A program made the position numbers and the translations under genes. 64,000 bases of DNA from Fervidicoccus fontis Kam940 (GTDB lineage Archaea; Thermoproteota; Thermoprotei_A; Sulfolobales; Fervidicoccaceae). Below, piece after piece: positions 8,969-17,736 of the stretch (within the stretch, counting starts at the first letter, position 1; the number at the start of each line of letters is the position of its first letter). Location of the stretch: assembly GCF_000258425.1 (NCBI RefSeq), contig NC_017461.1:310001-374000 (forward strand), given 5' to 3'. Below the pieces are notes generated by a model. It was not told the DNA's origin and did not search any database. It saw only the letters and a program-made list of their open reading frames with translations.

Positions 8969-9930
8969 TTTAATTTATATATATATGTATGAGCTTCTCT
9001 GATTCCAACAATTGCAGTTATATTTTCTTTTTTGCTTATATATGTTTTTGCTCTTATTTTAAATAGATTGAATTTTTTTAGAATGTTGAAGAATAATGAT
9101 TCATAGACTATTAGCTTGCAATTTTTTCCTTCAATACTTTTACTTCCCTTTATAACTTTCTTTATTGTTAAGTCGACTACATGAGGATAAAAATAACTTA
9201 GTTCACTTATTTTGGCAGATTCTGCGATAAAATCAAAAATTCCTGCATATTTTCCATCAACTTTAAAGATACCTTTCGGCATATTTCTATTGACCGGTAT
9301 TAAAGAAACATCATATCCTTTATATTTTCCCCTTCTTTTCGGTTCATATGAATCATAAATATATTTAACAGGTACTGACAAACGAACTGAATTTTTTATA
9401 AACCAATTTTCAAGCTCATTATTTTTATAAGGTTCTATAATATTGGATTGTTCAATGACTTTGAGACTTTTAGAATCATATATAATTACATCTATATCAC
9501 TTACATTTGGGTTGTGAATACCAAGTGCTATGCTTCCTCCTATGCCTATAGAATCTAATTTTATTCCATTTTCTTCAAGTTTTAATATTAATTCTAAAGC
9601 AGTTTTTTCTAAGCTATCTCTGGTTTTTCTCAATAACCTTTCGATGCTCTTACCCGGATCAATATGAAATTTTATATCAATAAAGTTTACATACGGAAGG
9701 AATGTCTTAAGGTTCGGATCGTATATAGTTTTAAACCCTTTATGTGCGATTTCCGGGGAATATTCCCTAAATATTCTCATATAGAAATTTGGTTCACTTC
9801 CCCATATTGAAGGAAATGCACTTAATTTGTATTTTTTAAACGCATAAATGATTCCTATCGGATGATAGTAGCCCATTACTTGATAAATAGTTCCATACTT
9901 ATCGATTATTAGGTCATGGTCTATAAACAT
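8965..9930 (-). CDS. Predicted nucleotidyltransferase (Pol beta fold)
   Basis: 321 residues. The centre holds a Pol beta-type nucleotidyltransferase motif, GIGGSIALG followed by SDIDVIIYD, giving the Gly-Ser and Asp-x-Asp metal ligands. The N-terminal 100 residues and the C-terminal part match archaeal conserved proteins annotated only as predicted nucleotidyltransferases. Substrate is unknown; tRNA, protein or small-molecule targets are all possible. The ATG sits behind GAGGTAAA. It overlaps the Lon-like protease gene by 4 bases, so the two are co-translated, but no functional link is known. Confidence 0.75.
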   Translation of the reverse strand: MFIDHDLIIDKYGTIYQVMGYYHPIGIIYAFKKYKLSAFPSIWGSEPNFYMRIFREYSPEIAHKGFKTIYDPNLKTFLPYVNFIDIKFHIDPGKSIERLLRKTRDSLEKTALELILKLEENGIKLDSIGIGGSIALGIHNPNVSDIDVIIYDSKSLKVIEQSNIIEPYKNNELENWFIKNSVRLSVPVKYIYDSYEPKRRGKYKGYDVSLIPVNRNMPKGIFKVDGKYAGIFDFIAESAKISELSYFYPHVVDLTIKKVIKGSKSIEGKNCKLIVYESLFFNILKKFNLFKIRAKTYISKKENITAIVGIREAHTYIYKLK

Positions 9931-9987
9931 TTTACCTCGCCATTGTAAAGAAAATTTAATTAAAGAATCGAGATTTTATCTGTAATC

Positions 9988-10407
9988 TTATAAACTTCTA
10001 AGAGATCTTTTTGAAAAGCTCATCGGTAAGAGGTCTTTAATTCGTGCTGATTTAAATATTCCATCTTTATTAGCAATAATTACTAAAGCGTTTGGATTAA
10101 ATTCTAAAATCACCTGTCTGCAAGCGCCGCATGGATATATGTGTTGTTTGGTAGGTGTGTATACTAATAAAATCTCTATTTCCCTATCTCCTTCGGAAAC
10201 AGCTTTAAATATTGCAACTCTTTCAGCACAAATGGAAAGTCCGTAGCTTGCGTTTTCTATATTTACACCTGTATAAATGTTTCCTTTTTTAGTTTTTACC
10301 ACTGCGGCAACTGGAAAATGAGAATAAGGAGAATACGAGTTTTTAATTATATCTTTTGCTATAGCTAATAGCTTTTCTAAATTAATTTTCTCGGAAATGG
10401 CTTTCAC
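9988..10407 (-). CDS. cdd: Cytidine deaminase
   Basis: Zinc hydrolase that deaminates cytidine and deoxycytidine in pyrimidine salvage. The catalytic CAE motif (YGLSICAERVAIFKA) and the zinc motif PCGACRQVI are both present, with the substrate-binding NIENASYG just before. At 139 residues it has the size of the homotetrameric enzymes. The start is a GTG in AAGGTGAAAG; because this GTG also looks like part of a ribosome site, a rare ATT nine bases downstream cannot be excluded. A 220-base non-coding stretch separates it from the divergent speD. Confidence 0.94.
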   Translation of the reverse strand: MKAISEKINLEKLLAIAKDIIKNSYSPYSHFPVAAVVKTKKGNIYTGVNIENASYGLSICAERVAIFKAVSEGDREIEILLVYTPTKQHIYPCGACRQVILEFNPNALVIIANKDGIFKSARIKDLLPMSFSKRSLRSL

Positions 10408-10584
10408 CTTATTTAATAATAATTAAGACCGAATAAAAATTTTATTTCCATTATATAAATTTTATATGAACATTTAAAATGTATAAATAATCAATTATGC
10501 AACAGTAAAATTTATATTGAGGGGGTATTACCATATAGCTAAATTAACATATTTATTTATTGAGTTTTCGCTAGAACTGAGGGG

Positions 10585-10596
10585 TTATATTTAAAT
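10585..10596 (+). promoter_or_regulatory. Likely TATA box for the SpeD-family gene
   Basis: TTATATTTAAAT on the plus strand, about 40 bases before the ATG at 10632. TBP-dependent start about 26 bases downstream would give a short leader of roughly 15 bases. This is inference from spacing and composition only. Confidence 0.4.
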
Positions 10597-10631
10597 TTTC
10601 CTTTTTCGCATTATTTATCGGTGTTTTAGCT

Positions 10632-11024
10632 ATGGAGTCTGGATTATTAATCAAAGAAAATATAAGAGAAAATGTAAGCGTAAAAGTATATGGAAGCCAT
10701 ATATATGGAAACCTTAAGAATTGCAACAGGGCTAAGCTCTCCGATGAAGGAGAGCTTAAAAACATAGTAGCAAATGCTGCTAAGATTGGGAAGATGACGA
10801 TGTTGGACTTAAGATCATGGAAAATAGGCGAAGGAGTTTCTGTAGTTGCAGTTATACTAGAAAGCCATATTACCGTACATACATGGCCAGAATATAATTT
10901 TGCAACTGTAGATGTTTACAGCTGTGGAACGCATACAAATCCGAAAGCTGCTTTTGAATATATAGCAAGAGAACTAGAAGCAGAAGAAGTTGAATACGGA
11001 GAAGCAGACAGAAGTCTTGCATAG
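10632..11024 (+). CDS. SpeD-family pyruvoyl decarboxylase (arginine or S-adenosylmethionine decarboxylase)
   Basis: Self-cleaving pyruvoyl enzyme for polyamine synthesis. The processing site is Glu77-Ser78 within [12 protein letters not shown]; Ser78 becomes the pyruvoyl group of the alpha chain. The catalytic Cys is in VYSCGTH. In crenarchaea this family includes both AdoMet decarboxylase and a paralogue that decarboxylates arginine to agmatine. The N-terminal extension and the ending EADRSLA remind me more of the arginine decarboxylase branch, but I cannot run a tree. No other polyamine gene lies nearby. Confidence 0.85.
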   Translation: MESGLLIKENIRENVSVKVYGSHIYGNLKNCNRAKLSDEGELKNIVANAAKIGKMTMLDLRSWKIGEGVSVVAVILESHITVHTWPEYNFATVDVYSCGTHTNPKAAFEYIARELEAEEVEYGEADRSLA

Positions 11025-11055
11025 TTTTAACTTTTTTTTATTTTTTGTGATTTTT

Positions 11056-11733
11056 ATGATAAATAGAAAAGATCTACCTAATTTGGTCACAGTCATTAAT
11101 GGATTAGTTGGATCCTTTGCATTATTGTTAGCGATTAGAGGAGAAACCGAATTATCTATTAGATTAATTTTTCTATCATTGTCTTTGGATGTACTTGACG
11201 GTCTTCTAGCAAGAAAACTTAATGCTATGAGCGAAAGCGGCGAGCTTTTAGATAGAGTTTTTGATAGGGTTTACCAAGTAATTGCTCCGTCGATAATTTA
11301 TTGCTACATGCAAAATTGGAATGTAGGGAGCATGTTCTACTCAGCCTCTATAATTACGCTCAGCTTTTGGAGGATCATACGACGAACACCAAGTAAGGAA
11401 TATTTTTTAGGTCTTCCTCTTTTTGTTCACACATTTGTCATTTTATCCAGCTATTTATCGGGCATTGCGTTGCCTTATTATCTCATGCTTGTTTTGGTCA
11501 TTGCTTCATTATTTCCAATAAAATATTTTAGAAGAATAAGAACATTATCTCCAAATGAAACAAAAGGAACTTTTTGGCAAATAAGGATTATAGTTCCGTT
11601 ATTTCTTTCAATCATTCCATATTCTAAATTAGAAATTTTGTTCGAATTACTATTTTATATTTTTATTATATATGCACTTTTTGGTTGGATACCTTTGCTT
11701 CGTAATAAAAATTTCTTTTTAAGAGAGAAATAA
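11056..11733 (+). CDS. CDP-alcohol phosphatidyltransferase (archaetidylserine/inositol synthase-like)
   Basis: Integral membrane enzyme that joins a CDP-activated lipid to an alcohol head group. The complete family motif D-x2-DG-x2-AR-x8-G-x3-D-x3-D is present at about residues 45-72 (DVLDGLLARK then GELLDRVFD). The N-terminal NLVTVINGLVG is typical of phosphatidylserine-synthase-like members. A longer frame begins inside speD, but the ATG at 11056 gives a normal 225-residue protein starting just before the first helix. Serine, inositol phosphate or glycerol phosphate as acceptor cannot be decided. Confidence 0.87.
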   Translation: MINRKDLPNLVTVINGLVGSFALLLAIRGETELSIRLIFLSLSLDVLDGLLARKLNAMSESGELLDRVFDRVYQVIAPSIIYCYMQNWNVGSMFYSASIITLSFWRIIRRTPSKEYFLGLPLFVHTFVILSSYLSGIALPYYLMLVLVIASLFPIKYFRRIRTLSPNETKGTFWQIRIIVPLFLSIIPYSKLEILFELLFYIFIIYALFGWIPLLRNKNFFLREK

Positions 11734-11749
11734 TTTAAAGGTCTAAAAG

Positions 11750-12994
11750 ATGGAAGAAATTCTTTTTAAAAATATAAAAGGAATTGTTGGGGTATACGAA
11801 AAGAAACCTACATTGTTGCGAACTAGTGAAATATTTATTGATGAACAGGGAAGCTTACATTATGAAAAAATAAAAAAGACAGGAAGAGTAATAGATTGCA
11901 AAAATGGTGTAGTTATACAGTCTTTTTTTAATGGCGGATTAGATTTAAACATATATATGAAAAATTCCGAGAACATTATTGATAACATATATTTTGATAA
12001 CTCTTATTTGTTAAGAGGAGAATCAAAGATTTCTAAAGAATTATTAGAGTTAGCAATAAGAAGAAATATTATTGAATCCCTTCTAGGAGCTGTAACAGGA
12101 ACTATACACATCGGATTGAAATGTTCCCATGTAATAGAACATTCTAGCAAATTTGGCTTTAAGACACTTTGTGGTCCTATTATATATGGAGAAAACATAA
12201 TTGATAAAAATGAAATTAATAATTATGCATATTTAAAGAACATAGTTTTGAATGTCTACTTAAATAAGAATTTAAAGTTAGAACATCTAAAAAATTTTAT
12301 AGAAAATTATGATAACAAAGTAACAATAAATTATAGACTTCCCAATTCTCATTTGGAATATCTAAGTATGTTAAAAACTACAGGGAATACTCCTATACTG
12401 TCTCTAGCGAAAATGAATCTAATAAAAGGAAAAATAATTATATCAAATGTAAATTGGATTACCAATACTGAAATTGAGCTTATGAAAGAAAAAGATATCT
12501 TCTTAGAAAATTCTCCTGTAATGTCATCATATCTAGGAATAGGAAGCGTATTGCCGATTGCGGAATTTATGAAAGATAAACTAACTGATAAAATAATTAT
12601 TGGGACTGATTACTTTTTTGAAGGCCTTTTTCAAAATTTAGTGACAAATTTATTTATATTTTTTATTCTTCAAAGGTTCTTCTATTCTTCACGGGCAATA
12701 AAATGGAATGATGTTATAAATATGTTATGGAATGGTTGGCAATTAATATCTAGTGAAAAATATTGTATAAAAGATGGATGCGAGCCAGATTTAGTGCTCA
12801 TTGACAATATAAATTGGGGAGATTTAAATTTCGAAAGAGCAATTTTTAATAGCAACCTTTTCAATATAAAAGGGATATATATAAATAAAAAAAGTTACTT
12901 GAATTCGAGAGATTTAGATAAACTGAGAAAAGAAAAACATTCAATTGAAGGTGAACTTATTTCAAAAATGGACATTCTATTGACAAAGGTTTAG
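11750..12994 (+). CDS. Degenerate amidohydrolase-like protein, metal ligands missing
   Basis: 414 residues that align by eye with the SsnA/chlorohydrolase branch of amidohydrolases: a short beta-sandwich N-terminus, a TGTIHIGL segment, then TNTEIELMKEKD, NSPVMSSYLGIGSVLP and an IIIGTD strand. In active enzymes an HxH pair ends the first strand and a His lies before the E-rich helix. Here the first site reads SFFNGGLDLN and the later His position reads NVNW, so metal binding seems lost; only the GTD Asp remains. Function is unknown. It begins 16 bases after the CDP-alcohol transferase gene, and its end overlaps the convergent HD gene by 18 bases. Confidence 0.6.
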   Translation: MEEILFKNIKGIVGVYEKKPTLLRTSEIFIDEQGSLHYEKIKKTGRVIDCKNGVVIQSFFNGGLDLNIYMKNSENIIDNIYFDNSYLLRGESKISKELLELAIRRNIIESLLGAVTGTIHIGLKCSHVIEHSSKFGFKTLCGPIIYGENIIDKNEINNYAYLKNIVLNVYLNKNLKLEHLKNFIENYDNKVTINYRLPNSHLEYLSMLKTTGNTPILSLAKMNLIKGKIIISNVNWITNTEIELMKEKDIFLENSPVMSSYLGIGSVLPIAEFMKDKLTDKIIIGTDYFFEGLFQNLVTNLFIFFILQRFFYSSRAIKWNDVINMLWNGWQLISSEKYCIKDGCEPDLVLIDNINWGDLNFERAIFNSNLFNIKGIYINKKSYLNSRDLDKLRKEKHSIEGELISKMDILLTKV

Positions 12995-13546
12995 AATATC
13001 TTTTCTTATTTCACTATCGAACTCTTTTAGTATTTCATCGACTTCTCTTTTTGTATTGACAATGATGTCTTTAACATTTTCATATCCATTATCATAAAAA
13101 CGTTGAGCTTGAATACAAGTAGATAACCGGTCAGATAATTTTACAATTTTTGCTTCTAAGGTTTTGCCAATCGAATATTCTTCATAGATCTCTAATATTT
13201 TGTTATATCCTTTAAAAATATCTGAAAATATTTGCAGTTCTAATGCTTTCTTCTTTTCATCTCCTAATAAGTTCTCTTTTGCAAACAAAGTTATATCTCC
13301 AATTATGCATTCTGAGAAATCGTGAAATAAACTCATTGATATAGTTTTTTCCATATTGATATTGTAACCATGATTAATTAAGATATTTGATATAACTCCT
13401 GCAATCGTAGCGCTTTCAAATGAATGGGATGCAACCGTTTCTGTAATCGATGGGGGGATTCCCCTTTGCATCCAGCCTGTCCTTGCAAGTTTTTTTAAAG
13501 CATCTATGCAATTGTTGATTCGTGAAAAATTGCTATTTTTGTTCAT
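12977..13546 (-). CDS. HD-domain phosphohydrolase (YfbR / HDDC2-like nucleotidase)
   Basis: 189-residue metal-dependent phosphohydrolase. The HD signature is complete: His in ASHSFE, the HD pair in LFHDFSE and the later Asp in KLSDRLS. The nearest known relatives (COG1896) are 5'-deoxynucleotidases that remove phosphate from deoxynucleoside monophosphates; the IPPSITETVASHSFES segment is typical of that group. Substrate is inferred from the family. It is convergent with, and overlaps, the amidohydrolase-like gene. Confidence 0.82.
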   Translation of the reverse strand: MNKNSNFSRINNCIDALKKLARTGWMQRGIPPSITETVASHSFESATIAGVISNILINHGYNINMEKTISMSLFHDFSECIIGDITLFAKENLLGDEKKKALELQIFSDIFKGYNKILEIYEEYSIGKTLEAKIVKLSDRLSTCIQAQRFYDNGYENVKDIIVNTKREVDEILKEFDSEIRKDILNLCQ

Positions 13547-13609
13547 ATTTTTCAGCCTTAATTTAAAATTAATTTAAAATAAATATTTTTTATTAAGCGA
13601 TAATTTTCA

Positions 13610-14854
13610 TTGTTATTAAATTTATTTAGAGTTAAATTTTTAAAAATATTGGAATTATCCAGAAAAGCGTATATTTTAAAACTTAAAAATGCTTTGAATA
13701 TAAGGTGGGTAGAAATTTTTAAAGATCTAAGCAAAAAGATAAGAATGGATCCTTTTTACGTTGTAATGTTTATCGAAGGACTTGCTTTTGGAACATATAT
13801 AGTAACAATAAGAACTAATATTGGAATGGAAAATTACAATGCTTATTCTTTTTTAACTTTAATAGCAGCTATGGAAACAATTCCCGGAATTTTTTCTGTA
13901 TTCGCAGGAGGAATTAGTGATAAAATAGGCAGAAAAAAGATAATCTTTTTTTCTGGACTAATGTCGTCAATTTTTCTTATTTTATTGAGCAAAGTTCAAC
14001 TATCACAGTTACCAATCTTTGTATTTTTGTTTATGAGCTTTTATACGATGTTTTATCCAATAATTTTTGGCATTTCAATAAGCAAAAGTAAGGGCTCAGG
14101 CTATTCCCTTAGCAAGTTTTTGTTTTTTAATTCTTTTGGATGGAGCTTGGGAGGGATACTTCCTGGTCTAATATTAAACTTATGGAATTTAAATATTCTT
14201 TATATAATAGCTGCTATTTTAATAATTATTGCATCAGTAATTACCGTAATATCTTATAATGAAAAAGAATATCAAGATCCAACTGTAACTTTGACTGACT
14301 TCAAAAATGAAATTAAAAAGGCCATACCTTTTTTGTTTCCTCTTATATTAGGATCTGCCGGATTTTATATGCTTAACAGTATTATGTCGCTAAGGCTTTT
14401 TATTTCAGTTAATAACATTTTACTATATGGAATATTTTATAATACGATAACAGGTCTCTTGAGTAGTATAGCTAGACTGATTGCTGGTAAAGCAATAGAG
14501 AAAATTCATCCTTATAAAGTAACTTTTTCATCTTTCTTTTCATATTTGATATTAGCGTTATTAATGGAAAAAGCCAATAGCACTTTGACTATATTACTGT
14601 GGTTACTGCCCATATATCCATTTTTTGAAACGTCTAGTTACTATGTTTTAGGTAGAATGATAAAAACTACTTTTCATTCGACAGCATCCGGACTTTTTAC
14701 GACTGCTGTTTCATTAGGGGGAATAATTAATCTTTCATTATCTTTAGTTTTTTATCATTCGAGCTATCAAACGCTATTAATCATAGATTCTATATTATTA
14801 TTAATTCCTTCCATATACTTAATTTTTCTAGTCAAAAGTTCAAACCGTAACTAG
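13610..14854 (+). CDS. MFS transporter
   Basis: Membrane protein with about twelve hydrophobic segments. The major facilitator signature between helices 2 and 3 is visible as GGISDKIGRKK, and a related loop (ARLIAGKAIEKI) lies in the second half. The frame opens with a TTG at 13610, giving a Lys/Arg-rich N-terminus of about 45 residues before the first helix; the ATG at 13745 region (MDPFYVVMF) would be a more usual start. Substrate unknown. The 3' end overlaps the convergent pyruvate kinase gene by 15 bases. Confidence 0.78.
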   Translation: MLLNLFRVKFLKILELSRKAYILKLKNALNIRWVEIFKDLSKKIRMDPFYVVMFIEGLAFGTYIVTIRTNIGMENYNAYSFLTLIAAMETIPGIFSVFAGGISDKIGRKKIIFFSGLMSSIFLILLSKVQLSQLPIFVFLFMSFYTMFYPIIFGISISKSKGSGYSLSKFLFFNSFGWSLGGILPGLILNLWNLNILYIIAAILIIIASVITVISYNEKEYQDPTVTLTDFKNEIKKAIPFLFPLILGSAGFYMLNSIMSLRLFISVNNILLYGIFYNTITGLLSSIARLIAGKAIEKIHPYKVTFSSFFSYLILALLMEKANSTLTILLWLLPIYPFFETSSYYVLGRMIKTTFHSTASGLFTTAVSLGGIINLSLSLVFYHSSYQTLLIIDSILLLIPSIYLIFLVKSSNRN

Positions 14855-16225
14855 CTTTATTGTGTGGACTTCCCCTTCCTTAAATCTATAAGTTTCAATT
14901 AACGTATCTCCTTTGGATAGTTTTCCTTCTGAAATTAAGACTTTACGGATTTTTTCAAGGCCATTTTCATAACTATCAGCAGCCAAGACGTAAGGTTCAA
15001 CTCCCCATATAATTGATAGTTTTCTTGCTGTATGCATATCTGGGACCCCAGCGTATATGATTCCATAAGGTCTATATAACGATATATTCTGAGCTGTTAG
15101 TCCAGATTTTGTATAGACGGAAATCTTTGCATTTAATTGCCTAGAAAATTCCGAAATTCCCAAAGCAAATCTATGGGCTAAAGAATTTTCAATAGGCTTT
15201 ACTGGGTAGACTATAGCGGAGTTTTTTTCGGCTTCTATAATGACTTTTTTTAACCATCTGACAGCATCGATAGGATAATTTCCAATAGAAGTTTCATTTG
15301 TAAGCATTAAAGCATTTGCACTTTCTTGGACAGCATTATAGATATCGACAATTTCACTTCTAGTTGGTATAGGAGAATTGAGCATAGATGATAAAAGTTG
15401 AGTTGCAACAATTGATGGCTTGCCTTGTACAATAGATTTGCTTATTAAATCTTTTTGGATAGTTGGCAAAGTTTCCATTGGAAAATGTGTCCCAAGATCA
15501 CCTCTTGCTACAACTATTCCGTCGGCCACTTTTAGTATTTCCTCTACATTATATACTCCTCTTTTCGTCTCGATTTTTGCTAATATGTTTAGTTGTTTAT
15601 TGCACTTTTTATTAAGGAGTTCTTTTAACTGAAAAATATTATCTTTTGATTCAACAAAGCTTGCCATCAAATGTGAAAAATCATTGTTACATGCAAATTC
15701 TATATCTCTTTCATCTTTTTCTGTAACATATGGAATTTCTATATCTTTATCTTTTATAGAAATTGATTTCCTGGAAGTTATAACTCCTCCAGCTATAGTC
15801 TTAGCAATAAAAGATTTGGGAGAAGTTTCTAAAACAATTAGTTGTATAGCACCATCAGCCAGCTGAATCACATCTCCCCTTTCAACTGTCTTGAAGAACT
15901 CCTCATATGGTAGTGGGATATCGTTCGTTTCGGATTTGTTTCCATAAAAGAATTGGACAATATCATCTTTTTTTAAATTAATCTGATTTATAAGTTGCCC
16001 AATTCTAATATTTGGTCCTTGAAGGTCTCCAATTATACCAAGTGGAATGCTTAATTCTTTTTCGACGCTTTTCAAGTTATTTATGTAATTATACCATTGG
16101 CTAGGATCCCCATGACTGAAGTTAATTCTAAAACCTCTTGCACCTTCTTTGACTAATGACAAAAGAACTTCATATTTTTCGATCGAAGGTCCCATAGTAA
16201 CAATTATTTTTGTTTTGTTTTCCAA
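14840..16225 (-). CDS. pyk: Pyruvate kinase
   Basis: Last step of glycolysis: PEP plus ADP to pyruvate plus ATP. Family segments are TKIIVTMGPS at the start, RINFSHGDP, the metal and PEP region AKIETKRGVYN then VVARGDLGTHFP, and ATQLLSSMLNSPIPTRSEI. The usual DTKGPEIR reads GDLQGPNIRIG here. I choose the TTG at 16225 because AGGTGG lies 5 bases before it; the GTG at 16234 is part of that ribosome site. PPDK in the same window can run the reverse reaction. The C-terminal domain lacks recognisable fructose bisphosphate site features. Confidence 0.94.
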   Translation of the reverse strand: MENKTKIIVTMGPSIEKYEVLLSLVKEGARGFRINFSHGDPSQWYNYINNLKSVEKELSIPLGIIGDLQGPNIRIGQLINQINLKKDDIVQFFYGNKSETNDIPLPYEEFFKTVERGDVIQLADGAIQLIVLETSPKSFIAKTIAGGVITSRKSISIKDKDIEIPYVTEKDERDIEFACNNDFSHLMASFVESKDNIFQLKELLNKKCNKQLNILAKIETKRGVYNVEEILKVADGIVVARGDLGTHFPMETLPTIQKDLISKSIVQGKPSIVATQLLSSMLNSPIPTRSEIVDIYNAVQESANALMLTNETSIGNYPIDAVRWLKKVIIEAEKNSAIVYPVKPIENSLAHRFALGISEFSRQLNAKISVYTKSGLTAQNISLYRPYGIIYAGVPDMHTARKLSIIWGVEPYVLAADSYENGLEKIRKVLISEGKLSKGDTLIETYRFKEGEVHTIKLVTV

Positions 16226-16518
16226 ACTGACCACCTGGATAATCAGAGTCGCTCCACTTCTTCATTGCAATACTGCTCTGTGTCGTTATATCATCATATT
16301 AAAATCTTATTATAATTAAAAAAACTTTTAAGTTTTTATAAAACTTATTCGAGAACTTCACTTATTTATCTTGATTTACTTTTCAGATTTTATACTTTTT
16401 TCATCAGAACGCATGCTATTTTAATTACTCATTCTCAATCAAAAAAATGAGGCAAGAAGAGCTTAAAAACCATTCCTGCCTTATACAGTAAAGCTTTCAG
16501 ATATTAATTTCAAAGAAA

Positions 16519-17379
16519 CTAACGATATGTATATACGTCAAGGACCACTTGTGCCTTTCTAGGTCCTACAGTTCTTACAATCCTTCCGAAAATTAGCTCT
16601 GACTTCCACCCTAAGCTTAAAAATTTTTCTTTTACTTTTTCGTAAGCTTTATTTATTGCGCACTCTTTTTTACCATCATATTTTTCGAATTCATAAATGT
16701 GTAGAAAGCCATACGGATTTCTTAAAGATGTCAGTGCAGCATTATAAAAGCTACTGTCAATATTTGGAAGAGGCAAAAGAACTCTATCGGCGGTATTTTT
16801 TAGATCTCTTGTCATAATCTCTCTTGCATCTCCGAGCAACACTATTATTTTTTCAGTTAAGTTGTTCAATTCCACATTTTTCTTTTGTAATTCAACAGAA
16901 AAAGGATTAATATCAATCGAATATATTATTTTTGGATTTGAATACTTGGCAATTACAATACTAAAACCTCCTATGCCCGAAAACATATTTATTATTATTT
17001 CGTTGTCCTTTACAAGCTTTGCAATACGGATATGCTCATAGCTTAACCTTGGAGAAATATAACTTTTTTCTATATCAACATAAAAAGAGCAATCATGTTC
17101 TTTATATATAGTTACTGTTTTCCTTTCGCCATAAAGATGAATATATTTCCTTGTCCGTTCAATGCCATATATGGGCGTTTCGGTGAGCCATATACTCTTA
17201 ACATATGGCATTCTTGATGCCAATTTTTCTGCAATCTTTTTAAAAATTTCTAGCTCATAATTTTTAATCCAGACCGGAGATTTTATCACTGCTATATCTC
17301 CTATCAAATCAATAGAAGCTTCAATTTTTTCATTGATATTCAATTCTTTCAAAATATCACTTATGACATCATTCCTCAA
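16519..17379 (-). CDS. Trm5/Taw22-family tRNA (guanine-N1) methyltransferase
   Basis: Class I SAM methyltransferase of COG2520, which methylates G37 of tRNA (Trm5) or the wyosine intermediate (Taw22/Taw2). Visible are the segment SYISPRLSYEHIRIAK before the fold, the SAM loop MFSGIGGFS near residue 132, the acidic strand end SIDINPFS and the DRVLLPLPN strand in place of the usual NLP motif. At 286 residues it resembles the shorter archaeal forms without the D1 domain. A link to wyosine synthesis is plausible because Taw1 is encoded 3.5 kb away. The TTG start follows GGTGG. Confidence 0.85.
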   Translation of the reverse strand: MRNDVISDILKELNINEKIEASIDLIGDIAVIKSPVWIKNYELEIFKKIAEKLASRMPYVKSIWLTETPIYGIERTRKYIHLYGERKTVTIYKEHDCSFYVDIEKSYISPRLSYEHIRIAKLVKDNEIIINMFSGIGGFSIVIAKYSNPKIIYSIDINPFSVELQKKNVELNNLTEKIIVLLGDAREIMTRDLKNTADRVLLPLPNIDSSFYNAALTSLRNPYGFLHIYEFEKYDGKKECAINKAYEKVKEKFLSLGWKSELIFGRIVRTVGPRKAQVVLDVYTYR

Positions 17380-17429
17380 AAAAATCCACCTGATAATATT
17401 AACAATAACAAGAATGGTAAAAATTTATG

Positions 17430-17645
17430 TTAGAAAAACTTTTCTATCTTAATTATCAGTTTTTCTGTTCCATCAACTTTTGACACGCTAATTTGCTGGT
17501 CATTTACTTTGTAGTTACAGACTGGACATTTATAGAAGCTTTTTATTCTCTTCGTTCCATCTGTAAATTTTTCTGTCTCTATCGAATATTCCATTATAGT
17601 TTTACATTTCGGACATTGTATTCCTTCCCCAGTCTGCATTTGCAT
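17430..17645 (-). CDS. Small zinc-ribbon protein (71 aa)
   Basis: Two Cys pairs, CPKC near residue 10 and CPVC near residue 40, would bind one zinc ion in a zinc ribbon; the rest is short and basic with a beta-rich tail. Nothing more specific is recognised. The ATG follows GGAGATG. It lies just upstream of the methyltransferase gene on the same strand (50-base gap) and may share its transcript. It could be a nucleic-acid-binding protein or a structural adaptor. Confidence 0.65.
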   Translation of the reverse strand: MQMQTGEGIQCPKCKTIMEYSIETEKFTDGTKRIKSFYKCPVCNYKVNDQQISVSKVDGTEKLIIKIEKFF

Positions 17646-17736
17646 ATCGCATCTCCTACTTTTTCTAGAAGTCTATAATAATATTAAATTCTTTTGATTA
17701 AAACCTTAATCGTTAGTAGAATTAAAAAATAAAAGC

